NCBI RefSeq assembly: GCF_020103695.1 | Contig: NZ_JAHXBF010000016.1 | Location: 278,873-342,872, forward strand | Direction: 5' to 3' | Length of the DNA: 64,000 bases | Origin: Hyalangium versicolor | GTDB taxonomy: Bacteria; Myxococcota; Myxococcia; Myxococcales; Myxococcaceae | Shown here: in pieces, positions 56,398 through 64,000 of the stretch | Layout: each line of letters opens with the position of its first letter | How positions within the stretch are numbered: the stretch's first letter is position 1 | Notes under the pieces: model-generated | Told to the model about the DNA's origin: nothing | The model's database searches: none | The model's input: the letters and a program-made list of their open reading frames with translations, nothing else | Program-made: the position numbers and the translations under genes

Positions 56398-57699
56398 TCA
56401 GTAGCAGAGGTAGTTATCGTTCCAGGTGTAGGGGTCGCCAGGCTCATTCACCTGGATGCAGTCCTTGTAGGCAATGGGTCCAGCGGACGACCAGACGAAG
56501 TTCAACTGGCTGGTCTTGGGCACGCAGAGATAGTTGTCATCCCAGGTATGCGGGTCGACGGACTCCGTGATGGCCGTGCATTTCATGTCTGTGATGGGGC
56601 CCGAGTGGCTCCACTGGAGGCTATGGTTGATGCTCGAGCACAGGTAGTTGTCGCTCCAGGTGTTCGGATCCGCAGGCTCGTTCACCAGGGTGCAGTACGA
56701 CTTGCTCGCAAGCGGGCCGGTATAGGACCAGACCAGATCGAGATAGTCTTTCACCTCGAGATTGATGTCGGAGTAGAAGCCCACCTCGATATCGTCTGTG
56801 AACTCGATGGAGTTGGTGACGCCGCCGGCCCCCATGACCGAGCCGATGTCGAGGCACCAGAAGTGATGTCCCCGGTAGGCCGGGTTGTAATTGACAGCCG
56901 TGCAGCCCTCCAGGTGGGCCTCATACGTGATCCGGATCTTCATCTTCCCCCGGGACGCGTTGATCCGGGACTGGACTCCCCAATAGGGAGGAACAGACAC
57001 GGTGGCTCCATTGCTCGTGCCGACCTCATAGTTGACGCTCTCCGAGCCCCCCACGCCCCACTGGTGAGAATAGGTCAGCGTGGTTTCTCCTTCAGCTCCC
57101 GACCCCAGAAACCCCAGTTCGTATTTGATCGACTGCGAGACCTCGATGCTATCCGACTGACTCCACGTGTTCGTCGAGTTGTTGGCGACACTGGAGGTAA
57201 TGCTCGTATTGAATTGGGACTCGCGGCTGAGGTTGTTGACGAACGTACTCCGCGCTACCAGGATGGGCTCCGAGGTGATCTCCAGGATCTGGGCGCGCTT
57301 GGGGAGGAGAACGGTCTTGACCTCCGGCCAACCGTAGCCTGAATAGAGATCACCCCAGGGAGTGCTGCTGTGAAGATAGGCATCATTGGGAGTACTGCCG
57401 AAGTATGCGTTGATGGCGGCCTTGAGCTGCGCATCATTGAGTCGGAAGGAGGTTCTCTCCTTGTCGGTGATGACATGCTCGATCCGGCCGGTCACGTTGA
57501 CGCTCGAGGAGCGTGCATCCGTCGAGGCCGTGATGTCGACGTTCATCCCAGGGCTTCCTTCGAGCTCTTGAACCACGGTGCCGCTCTTCAGCGCGGTGCT
57601 TTCCGCGAGCTCGGTGCTTTCCGTGGCGACTTCGGGTCCGCAGCCTCCGAGCGCCGCGGTGATGAGGAAGAGAAATGAGGCTTGAAAGACTTTGCGCAT
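56398..57699 (-). CDS. Aerolysin/ETX-MTX2-like pore-forming lipoprotein with triple C-terminal repeat
   Basis: 433 residues from the ATG at 57699 (AAGGAG upstream). Signal peptide MRKVFQASFLFLITAALGG and lipobox Cys20. The middle resembles aerolysin-family beta-pore-forming toxins: an N-terminal receptor-side region with INAYFGSTPNDAYLHSSTPW, then long Ser/Thr-rich alternating strands (FNTSITSSVANNSTNTWSQS, DSIEVSQSIKYELGFLGSG, ETTLTYSHQWGVGGSESVNY), the usual signature of the membrane-inserting hairpin and its neighbours. The last about 112 residues are three repeats of 39-40 residues, each W-S-x-x-GP...C...DP-x-TW-x-DNYLC, probably a binding tail. DNA is less G+C-rich than the neighbours. 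Predicted role: predation or defence toxin, possibly surface-anchored (inference). Confidence 0.82.
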   Translation of the reverse strand: MRKVFQASFLFLITAALGGCGPEVATESTELAESTALKSGTVVQELEGSPGMNVDITASTDARSSSVNVTGRIEHVITDKERTSFRLNDAQLKAAINAYFGSTPNDAYLHSSTPWGDLYSGYGWPEVKTVLLPKRAQILEITSEPILVARSTFVNNLSRESQFNTSITSSVANNSTNTWSQSDSIEVSQSIKYELGFLGSGAEGETTLTYSHQWGVGGSESVNYEVGTSNGATVSVPPYWGVQSRINASRGKMKIRITYEAHLEGCTAVNYNPAYRGHHFWCLDIGSVMGAGGVTNSIEFTDDIEVGFYSDINLEVKDYLDLVWSYTGPLASKSYCTLVNEPADPNTWSDNYLCSSINHSLQWSHSGPITDMKCTAITESVDPHTWDDNYLCVPKTSQLNFVWSSAGPIAYKDCIQVNEPGDPYTWNDNYLCY

Positions 57700-58150
57700 G
57701 GTTGACTCCTTGGGACTCCGGGTGACGGGCACCGGACAGAGCAACGCGCATGCCATGGGAGTGAAGAGGGCGAGCTGGACACGCGCCGGACCCGGGCGAA
57801 TGAGCTGGTGCGGGCCGAGCGGCACAGCCAGCGTCACGCCACGAAACTCCTGATCGTACAAGGAGTTGGAAGCGTGCGAGTCCATCCAGGAGGCCGTGTG
57901 CGAGGGCTCCCTGGACAGGCGCGGGTGGCCCTTGCTCCGAGCCCGGTTCAGGCTGCTGTCGGCCCGCGGATCCAGCTCCTGGCGACTCTCGATGTGCGGA
58001 ATCCGCACGGAGTACGCATGCGCTCTGCGGATTCCGCAGGGCAGCTTCCGCCGTCATGGCCCGCCGCGAGGTTCTGGCGCTTCCGCGGACCATGTCTTCA
58101 GCTTCAATCTCTCGGGCAGTGCCGGTCCATTCCGTGCTTGATTGGCCTTC
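57700..58150. other. 450-base intergenic region with twin palindromes
   Basis: Divergent control region between the aerolysin-like gene (minus) and the decayed beta-helix gene (plus). No convincing gene is seen in it: open frames lack both codon bias and ribosome sites. Its clear feature is a pair of palindromes near 58000. The rest is unremarkable. Confidence 0.6.
57994..58039. promoter_or_regulatory. Two 15-bp palindromes 31 bp apart (candidate operators)
   Basis: GTGCGGA-A-TCCGCAC (57994-58008) and CTGCGGA-T-TCCGCAG (58025-58039). The 13-base cores TGCGGAATCCGCA and TGCGGATTCCGCA are exact reverse complements of each other, with centres 31 bp apart, about three helical turns. This looks like two half-symmetric binding sites for a dimeric regulator. 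They lie about 295 bases before the aerolysin-like start and 112 bases before the start at 58151. Confidence 0.6.
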
Positions 58151-58842
58151 ATGGCCTCCAAGAAGCTCGAAGACCTCGGGCAGGCAACGACCCTTGCCGA
58201 GCTCCGTCCTCGTCTCCACCGACGAGCGCCCGAGCTCGATATCTTCGAGCGTGCCACCGGCCTTCCTCCCTGCACCGTCCGCCTCATTGAAGCGGGCGTC
58301 GACGGCTCAGGCCCCCTCGTCACTGGCAACGGCCCATACGTCGTCATGGTCGACGGCCCGCTCGCGACGGCGGGCCACCTCAGTCTGTGGACTGACGAGT
58401 ATCTCCCTGGGCTCGTTGTCGTACGAGGCGATCTCCGGGCCCGTACCTTCTCATTCGGAAATGGTGCTCGCGTCTTCGTAGAAGGATCGGTCTTGGTAGA
58501 CGCTGTCTCTTCGGCCAGTACGGGGACCACAATGCCGTCCTCAGCGCCACGGGTGAAATCCGGGCACGAGCGACGTTCCTCGAAAAATCCGCGGGCGTGT
58601 ACGCGGATGGAGGTGTGCGGACCCTGATCTATGCGCCGCTGGGCACCTGGGCAGAGCTTGAGCCGGACATCGAGAATGAAGGCGTCGGTGACGGAGTCCG
58701 GTTCTTCGACCCGTCGGTGCTCGATCACTACGGCGACCTCGACTTCGGCCGGGCGATAGAAGCCGCACGCGAAGAGCGTCCGCTCCTCCTGCCCGGCGTC
58801 GATGAACGATTCCCCGCTCGGCTGACGTCGAGACGGACATAG
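58151..58842 (+). pseudogene. Beta-helix/polymer-forming-type gene, frameshifted
   Basis: Two frames together give one continuous protein of about 230 residues. The first frame runs from ATG 58151 (LEDLGQATTLAELRPRLHRR) through glycine-rich beta repeats (LPGLVVVRGDLRARTFSFGN, GARVFVEGSVLVDA). The next frame resumes with LFGQYGDHNAVLSATGEIRA and GVYADGGVRTLIY and ends at 58842. The switch is near 58508 and equals one missing base. After it the first frame quickly becomes a basic, unconserved tail. No slippery heptamer is visible, so decay or a sequencing error is likelier than programmed shifting. The repeats resemble bactofilin-like or left-handed beta-helix proteins. Confidence 0.7.
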
Positions 58843-58844
58843 AG

Positions 58845-59459
58845 CACTGGCCCTTCTCCCTCCAGCACCGCCACTCCCCGGCTCGCTACGTGGCGGGGCC
58901 TGCGGGCAACATCTTCTCCCTGGGCGTCACCGCCTGCGGGCTCGCCACCGGCGCCTACCCGGAGATAGGGACTCCCCGAAAGGATGAGCCGGGCATCTGG
59001 AACCTGGACTCCCTGGTGCTTCCTCCTGCACTGTTTTCCTCTCGGGTGCCGCCGCCGATGCGCGAGGTGATTCTACGCATGCTCTTGGTGCGCCCGGAGC
59101 AACGCGGCACCGCCGCGCGGTTGCCCCAGGTGCTCAAGCAGACAGCGGACTCACTCACCCTCCCCGCTCGCATCCGAGTGCTTCCGTGCCAGAACGGCCG
59201 AGGGTCCAGAGCGAGGAGGCCCCTGCCGCTGCTCCTCCTTCCATTCCTCGCACGCCTGCGCACTCGCGGCGACGGCGGCTTGCGCTGGCTGCCGCAACCG
59301 CAGGTCATCCTCAACGGCCACTGCTGGGAGCGACTGGAACTGAACCACGAGAGGTGCGACGGCATTGGCGGCCAAGCGTACCAGGGGGCGTGCTACGTGC
59401 CAGTCCTCCCTCGCGGCTCCAAGCGCCCTACCACTTCCAGTCCCAGACGCCCCCAGTGA
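58845..59459 (+). pseudogene. 3' remnant of a Ser/Thr protein kinase gene
   Basis: The frame matches only the end of a Hanks-type kinase: IFSLGVTACGLATGAYPEIG corresponds to subdomain IX, and REVILRMLLVRPEQRGTAAR to subdomain XI. ATP-binding lobe, HRD and DFG parts are absent upstream. The last about 60 residues (NGHCWERLELNHERCDGIGG, then YQGACYVPVLPRGSKRPTTS) resemble the Cys tail that follows many myxobacterial kinases, with a basic low-complexity stretch between that looks frameshifted. No start with a ribosome site. It directly follows the damaged beta-helix gene, so this whole stretch seems to be decaying. Confidence 0.65.
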
Positions 59460-59703
59460 CGGCCAGATGCAGTAGCTCGTGGCCTTCACCTGCCCCGCTT
59501 CCACGGCGTCTTGCTCCGGGTGCGGCGCCCCGGCCATTCCTACTCCCCCAAACGGGGGGCTTGCATCGGGGAGCAGAGGAAGGCTGTCGCTGGCAGCGAC
59601 GGCGCAGCAGCCGAACAAGATGAACAGGCCGCGAGGAGATTTGCATCAAGCCCCCACCGAAGCCCGACTGTCGTATGATGGAGGTCTGCCCAGGGGCAGT
59701 CGC

Positions 59704-60720
59704 ATGGCCAAAGCTGATCTACTGAGCGTCGTGGACGCCGCCTACCGCGTGGATCTGGAGGACACCGCGTGGTTGGCGGGACTTGCGGAGGTGGTGCTTC
59801 CCCATCTCGATGATGGCTTCGGAGTGGCCGCCTTCGAGTTCTACCGGCCGGGAGATGGCCTACCGGAGGTGGTGCAACGCTGCCATCTGGGCATTCCGGA
59901 CAAGCTCGCGGCGCTCTACCCGACCGTCTTCCAGACCATGGATCCCGAAATCCGCCAGCGCCCCTTTCGCATGGGGCCATGCATCACCGGCAGCCAGATG
60001 ATGGGAATGCGGCGAGGATTCTTGGATGAGCCGCACATGAAGCAGTACGCCCAGAAGTTCGGGATGTACGACTCCTTCTGGATCACAGCTGCCGAGCCCT
60101 CTGGACGGGGCTGTGGATTTCACGCGGGCCGGTCGCGGCTCACCCGGGCGTCCGAAGCGCAGGTGCGGCAATGGGGACGCGTCGCCGCTCACCTATCCAA
60201 TGCCGTTCGTTTGCGACACACGCTGAAGGGGCCCCCGTCGGGGCGGACCGACGCTGAACCCGAAGCCATCTTCGACCCCAGCGGCAAGATCCACGACGCG
60301 ACAGGGAAGGCGCGAAGCGAGCAGGCCCGCGAACTTTTGCGGCATGCAGTGCTGATGCTCGAGAAGTCGCGGGGCCCCCTCCGGACAAAGGACCCGGAGA
60401 AATCCCTGGAGATCCGGAAGGCGCTCGTGGCCGGACGCTGGTCGCTGATTGACCAGATCGAGCAGAACGGCGAGCGATACATCGTCGCCCGCCAGAATGA
60501 GCCCACCGTGACCGGCCCGGCGCTGTTGAGCAAGCGGGAGAAGGAGATCATCGGGTATGCCCAGCTTGGGCACCACGACAAGCTGATCGCCTACGACTTG
60601 GGGATCGCTACCTCGACGGTGCGCGTGCTCTTGGGACGGGCAAAGGAGAAGCTGGGCGTCCGCAGCCGGAAGGAGCTGCTGGAGCTCTGCCGTGGCGCGG
60701 TTCGTCCCAAGGCAGAATGA
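59704..60720 (+). CDS. LuxR-type transcriptional regulator
   Basis: 338 residues from the ATG at 59704. The C-terminal DNA-binding domain is typical of the LuxR/NarL type: LSKREKEIIGYAQLGHHDKL, then IAYDLGIATSTVRVLLGRAK and EKLGVRSRKELLEL. The N-terminal about 240 residues (MAKADLLSVVDAAYRVDLED, then GMYDSFWITAAEPSGRGCGF) look like a GAF-like sensory region of a kind common in myxobacteria. No receiver domain, so it is not a two-component partner. Its frame is open far upstream, but that part has no conserved features. It converges on the MpaB-type gene 10 bases away. Confidence 0.88.
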   Translation: MAKADLLSVVDAAYRVDLEDTAWLAGLAEVVLPHLDDGFGVAAFEFYRPGDGLPEVVQRCHLGIPDKLAALYPTVFQTMDPEIRQRPFRMGPCITGSQMMGMRRGFLDEPHMKQYAQKFGMYDSFWITAAEPSGRGCGFHAGRSRLTRASEAQVRQWGRVAAHLSNAVRLRHTLKGPPSGRTDAEPEAIFDPSGKIHDATGKARSEQARELLRHAVLMLEKSRGPLRTKDPEKSLEIRKALVAGRWSLIDQIEQNGERYIVARQNEPTVTGPALLSKREKEIIGYAQLGHHDKLIAYDLGIATSTVRVLLGRAKEKLGVRSRKELLELCRGAVRPKAE

Positions 60721-60730
60721 CGCAACGGAA

Positions 60731-61858
60731 CTACCGGTCCGCCTGCAGGCCCCAACACCTCCTGAGGGTTGGCGGTACCTCGAAGGGAGTATCCGCGTCC
60801 GGGCGCTTGTGGAGAATCATGCGCTGGGCGAACTGTCTGGCCACCCAACTGCGACGTCGCCGCGCCCCCGGAACCCAATCCAGCCAGCCCAGGAACGTCC
60901 GCTTCTGGGCCGCCCTGACCGTCACCAACCACCGCGTCCAGTTCGCCTTCGGGAGATCCAACGCCGCAGCCACATCCTTTCCAAAGACCGTATCTTGGAG
61001 AAAGAAATGGGTCAGACTCGTGGCATACCCCGAGACAGGGAACAGCGTCTGCACCGAACCCAGCAACTGCGCCGTCAGTTGACGTCCTTCCGGCGTGGGG
61101 CGAACCTGACGCTCGCCTATCTGCATCGCCAGGAGGGTCGCCTCCTCCTCGCTGGAGGGCAAAAGTGAGGGATCCACTCCGAGAAGACGCCCCACCGCCG
61201 ACCACGCTTTGATGTACGCGTCCGCTTCCGCCAGTGTCATCCTCGCCCCCATTCTCCTGAGCCCACGGAGGGTAGCGATGGAAAAGGTGAGCAATGTTCC
61301 AGCCTGATCCTCCTGATTGATCGGCAGCCCCCACTCCGCACGCCAGGGAGCGTCTACATCCAACTGGACCCTCCGTCGCACGAGCGCATGAATCAGCCGG
61401 ACCTTGCGCGTCGCGAGCCACCCTACCCCGCCCTCCTCCAATTCACCGGGCTGCATGACATTCACGACCATCTGCGCCGTGTCGCACAGACGGCGGATGG
61501 GATCCTCCTTCAGACGACGCGAACGGTAAACCACCTGGACGCCGTGGCCTGCAGCGTAGGCCAGGGGTAGAGAATAGGAGCCCAGGATCATGAGCACCTC
61601 TGGTCCATAGAGACTGAAGAGGTGTTGCCCTCTGGCGACCACGTCCCGTTCTACGAGCTCGGTCTGGGGCAGCTCCGTCAGATAGCTACGCACCAACGAA
61701 TCGGCCTCGGGCATCCGCTGGGAATGAAACAGCTCCCGGAGCAAGTGATCCAGCGACTCCGGGCCACGGGTCGCGATGTGCTCGGCGATCAGCGCGTCCA
61801 CTCTAGGGTCGCCAATTCTCCGCATCTGATCCAGCCATTCACTGCTCGCGTTGACCAT
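60731..61858 (-). CDS. MpaB/Lcp-like oxygenase (DUF2236)
   Basis: 375 residues; AGGAGG lies about 8 bases before the ATG. The family pattern is clear: RRLCDTAQMVVNVMQPG, the helix WLATRKVRLIHALVRRRV, and LPINQEDQAGTLLTFSI, which matches the PINQxDxxxTLLTF stretch of rubber oxygenase (latex clearing protein) and MpaB-type haem oxygenases. The C-terminal third is helical and basic (GARRRRSWVARQF). Known relatives cleave isoprenoid chains or act on phenolic terpenoids with O2, using haem; the substrate here is unknown. Its start overlaps the end of the ferritin-like gene by about 20 bases, so the two are translationally coupled. Confidence 0.88.
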   Translation of the reverse strand: MVNASSEWLDQMRRIGDPRVDALIAEHIATRGPESLDHLLRELFHSQRMPEADSLVRSYLTELPQTELVERDVVARGQHLFSLYGPEVLMILGSYSLPLAYAAGHGVQVVYRSRRLKEDPIRRLCDTAQMVVNVMQPGELEEGGVGWLATRKVRLIHALVRRRVQLDVDAPWRAEWGLPINQEDQAGTLLTFSIATLRGLRRMGARMTLAEADAYIKAWSAVGRLLGVDPSLLPSSEEEATLLAMQIGERQVRPTPEGRQLTAQLLGSVQTLFPVSGYATSLTHFFLQDTVFGKDVAAALDLPKANWTRWLVTVRAAQKRTFLGWLDWVPGARRRRSWVARQFAQRMILHKRPDADTPFEVPPTLRRCWGLQADR

Positions 61859-62744
61859 GGGCTACCTCCTCCTGAACTACCACGAGTTCGATGCCGTACC
61901 GCTTGGCAAGCGCGCCAATCCCGCCATCCGTCAACACGTAGAGCGCATTCCCGCGAGGCTCGGTCCCCCGGATGGGCTCCGGCGCCTGTGGCAGCAGAAT
62001 GGAGATCTGCTGGACGCACTCCGTCGCGCTCAACCCGCGCTTGAACCGCCCCTCGGCATCCGTCCAGCCAATCATCCGGAGGAAGGCCCTCTCGTGGAAG
62101 TCTTCGTCAATGTATGCGCGATGCAACGCGCGCTGGAGCCCTTGAAGTTGCACGGAGGGTTCTTCACGCTTAGCCAGGAACAATTTAAGCAACTCGCCCA
62201 TCCGCCGGTAGGCCTGCTTCGCGGTTAATTCCAACGTCGCCGCGAGCTCGAAGAAGGCGCGTGCATCCATCGTGTCGAGCTCCCGCGCGAAGCCTGGCAC
62301 TGCCCCTGGGACGATCACAGCGCCAACCATGACACAGAGCTGAGCAAAGGCCTTGCTCAAGGTCGGCCGCGCCTGCGTGAGGCTGCATAGCAGCCGCGCC
62401 TCAAGCCCACCGATGACCTGAATCAGCGCTGGAGGCAGTGGCCCGCCCCCGACACTCATCAATCCGGAGACGAGGCGCGCACGTGTCAACTCCGTGTGTA
62501 TCGCCTCTTCTTGCCAGATCTCCGTCAACGTATCCCGCGCTGCGTGTTCCGCCCCGCTCTCCGAGTTGGGAAGGCGCTCTTTGCGCTGGGCTTCGCCATA
62601 CACATAGTACACGAGCGCCTCTCGGCGTGCCGCGATCTCGAGCCAAGCTCGCAACTCGCCCTCCGGATTCCCAATGAATTTTTCCCTGTACTTCGTGGCG
62701 AGCGCATTCGTCTCGGCGATGATCTTGTAATGCAGTCCGTTCAT
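61839..62744 (-). CDS. Ferritin-like (putative di-iron) protein
   Basis: 301 residues from the ATG at 62744; a TTG at 62753 is an alternative. Predominantly helical. Two helices carry metal-ligand-like motifs: IWQEEAIHTELTRARLVSG (ExxH) and YIDEDFHERAFLRMIGW (ExxH-like), with further Glu-bearing helices (AARREALVYYVYGEAQ and FFELAATLELTAKQAYRRM), the layout of a four-helix di-iron fold. The C-terminal about 60 residues are different (NALYVLTDGGIGALAKRYGI). I do not recognise a named family, so the di-iron reading is inference. It overlaps the MpaB-type oxygenase start and diverges from the CHAT gene across 200 bases. Together they could be a two-protein oxidation unit. Confidence 0.65.
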   Translation of the reverse strand: MNGLHYKIIAETNALATKYREKFIGNPEGELRAWLEIAARREALVYYVYGEAQRKERLPNSESGAEHAARDTLTEIWQEEAIHTELTRARLVSGLMSVGGGPLPPALIQVIGGLEARLLCSLTQARPTLSKAFAQLCVMVGAVIVPGAVPGFARELDTMDARAFFELAATLELTAKQAYRRMGELLKLFLAKREEPSVQLQGLQRALHRAYIDEDFHERAFLRMIGWTDAEGRFKRGLSATECVQQISILLPQAPEPIRGTEPRGNALYVLTDGGIGALAKRYGIELVVVQEEVAHGQREQ

Positions 62745-62944
62745 GATCCCCAAACTAGCAACAAGAGCAACGCTTTCCCGTCAGTCGTTGATGGTAAAAT
62801 GTTTACGTTCCCGCGTAAGCATCATTCAGGTGGCGTGCGGCCGCGCTTGTGCCCAAGATTCGTCGGGATCTCTCTGGACACAACCCGCTAGAAATTGCTT
62901 CAGAGCTCGAGTCCTAAAGCCGTCTGGCTTACGCGGAGCACCTC

Positions 62945-63904
62945 ATGAACAACTACAGAGAAGTCCACCTACGCTTTACGCGGAACGGGCCGGATTCGTA
63001 CCGGGTGATCGTACTCTCGTCTCCCGCCGGGAATGCCAGCGCGCCTGTGACGCTGCGAATAACCGAATCTCGCCTGCTGGGATTGCATGGCCAGATCTCG
63101 ACGGCGTTGCTACAGTCGAAATCGCGAGACTCGGCGATCGATGGTGAGTTTGCGCAGTTTGGCGATGAGTTGTACGAGACGATCTCCCCGCCGGGCCAAG
63201 TGCGCGACATCCTGACGAAGTCACTGGGCGTACTCCTCTCATCCGAAGAACATCAACAGCGACTGCGCCTCTTCCTGCACTTCGACCCCTGTGACTCCGA
63301 ACTCGCAGGGCTCGCCGAGTTTCCCTGGGAGGTCTTGCGGATTCCCCCCATCTCTCCAATTGGCCACGCGGCGTTAGACCATCGTCTCTCGATCGTCCGC
63401 TCGTTGGATGTGACACAACCACCCGAGCCACCGGCATTCGTTCGACCTCTGCGGGTGCTGCTGGTCCGCGCCGGAGCGCGTGGCCATGGTGGTCTCAGGT
63501 CCGAATCGGAGCAAGAGAGCATCACCGATGCTCTCACCAGCATCACTGGCGTCAAATGCGAGTTCCTGGACATGCCCACCCGCCAGGATCTACGGCGTGG
63601 ACTCTATAGCTTCGATCCTCACGTGCTCCACTTCATGGGGCACGGCAAAGTGGATGAGGATACAGGGACCGGGTGTGTCTACCTGCGGGATGAGAACGGA
63701 GAGTCCGACCCGTTGTGCGCGCAGGATGTGGCTGAGCTTTTCAGTGGCCTCTCTGCCCTGCGGTTGGTGGTCCTCAACGCATGCCAGTCGGCACGCGGGA
63801 CGCTATCAGTCACTGGCTCTGGAAGCGTCGCTGGAGCACTGGTTTCCCGGGGAGTAGCTGCAGTCATCGCCATGCAGTTGTGTCCCTTCGGCAAGCGTGC
63901 GTGA
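62945..63904 (+). CDS. CHAT-domain (caspase-like) protein, reading frame interrupted at its C-terminus
   Basis: 319 residues from the ATG at 62945 (GGAGCACCTC upstream). An N-terminal beta domain (about 1-160) precedes a CHAT protease: RVLLVRAGARGHGG, the catalytic His in FDPHVLHFMGHGK (His233) and catalytic Cys in VVLNACQSARG (Cys280), then GALVSRGVAAVIAMQ. CHAT proteins normally continue after MQ with a conserved Asp/Ala segment and the end of the fold. Here the frame reads LCPFGKRA and stops, so the last part of the domain is missing in this frame. Nothing in the remaining 96 bases restores it. The protein is either truncated or interrupted by an insertion starting near 63878-63897. CHAT proteases act in peptide-triggered proteolysis and defence systems. 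Confidence 0.85.
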   Translation: MNNYREVHLRFTRNGPDSYRVIVLSSPAGNASAPVTLRITESRLLGLHGQISTALLQSKSRDSAIDGEFAQFGDELYETISPPGQVRDILTKSLGVLLSSEEHQQRLRLFLHFDPCDSELAGLAEFPWEVLRIPPISPIGHAALDHRLSIVRSLDVTQPPEPPAFVRPLRVLLVRAGARGHGGLRSESEQESITDALTSITGVKCEFLDMPTRQDLRRGLYSFDPHVLHFMGHGKVDEDTGTGCVYLRDENGESDPLCAQDVAELFSGLSALRLVVLNACQSARGTLSVTGSGSVAGALVSRGVAAVIAMQLCPFGKRA

Positions 63905-64000
63905 TCTGACCTGGAGAAGGTCCGTACCGTGCCCTGCCCAGTCGAATGGCTGGCGGGAGGATGCATGGGACGGACGATTGAAGGAACGAAGGAGTTGAGA
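63878..64000 (+). other. Foreign-looking sequence after the CHAT break, running off the window
   Basis: After the conserved MQ of the CHAT domain the sequence no longer matches the family in any frame. GTG-starting pentamers occur at 63880 (GTGTC) and 63897 (GTGCG, which fits the 5' consensus GTGYG of group II introns). A GACC-7 bases-GGTC hairpin (63908-63922) follows. This could be the 5' end of a group II intron or other insertion. The evidence is thin and the element continues outside the window. Confidence 0.25.

Noticed and set aside
62800..62822. TTACG/CGTAA inverted repeat between the ferritin-like and CHAT genes
   Set aside because: The arms are only five bases; with no second copy or other support it is not distinguishable from chance.

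Overview
The window looks like the chromosome of a myxobacterium, most likely from the Cystobacter/Archangium/Stigmatella side. The grounds are: very high G+C with strong third-position G/C bias; a 165-residue CdnL/CarD-family protein; several FHA, TPR, hybrid histidine kinase and Ser/Thr kinase genes; many lipoproteins with Cys-rich, HYDIN-like or beta-helical repeats; and the habit of ending kinase genes with a Cys-containing tail. This assignment is inference from gene content. I see no rRNA, tRNA, CRISPR array or intact insertion sequence.

Layout. 1-13.6 kb is mostly housekeeping and signalling: the end of an unknown secreted protein, cysS, an FHA-TPR membrane protein, a LysR regulator facing an NmrA-type oxidoreductase with a palindromic operator between them, cdnL with a terminator that runs into the next start codon, comEC with a small overlapping gene, a CBM9-type lipoprotein and a double-FHA protein. 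13.7-23.2 kb is one long minus-strand run, addB-addA-purA-TPR, in which the DNA-repair helicase/nuclease pair overlaps by ATGA and only AddB keeps nuclease residues. 23.3-33.5 kb holds a PAP2 phosphatase, a membrane histidine kinase, a ROK sugar kinase, a GNAT acetyltransferase, a secreted Ig-like protein and a large propeller-type hybrid histidine kinase. 33.5-41.7 kb holds a Dbr1-like metallophosphoesterase, a HYDIN-module/vWA lipoprotein, a DMT exporter and uvrA.

41.7-64 kb is more accessory. A frameshifted Uma2-type gene and a VanY-type peptidase are followed by a three-gene minus-strand operon (Ser/Thr kinase with an nSTAND ATPase, a PEGA-like TPR protein, and a DUF4215 Cys-rich lipoprotein), the last part of which is visibly A+T richer than its neighbours. 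Then come two tandem POT-family peptide transporters, and a cell-surface regulon made of a beta-helical lipoprotein facing a translationally coupled trio (beta-barrel-like protein, ECF sigma factor, transmembrane TPR protein). Next is an aerolysin-like pore-forming lipoprotein with three C-terminal Cys/Trp repeats. It is followed by a 450-base region carrying two 15-bp palindromes 31 bp apart, and then two decayed genes (a beta-helix protein with one frameshift and a kinase remnant). The window ends with a LuxR-type regulator, an overlapping ferritin-like/MpaB-oxygenase pair, and a CHAT-domain protein whose reading frame breaks off just after its catalytic cysteine region.

The most interesting items are the aerolysin-like toxin with its repeat tail and nearby twin palindromes, the Dbr1-like phosphoesterase with GNN in place of GNH, the coupled ECF-sigma surface module, the di-iron/MpaB pair, and the interrupted CHAT gene at the right edge. 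All functions are read from sequence by eye; no database search was run.
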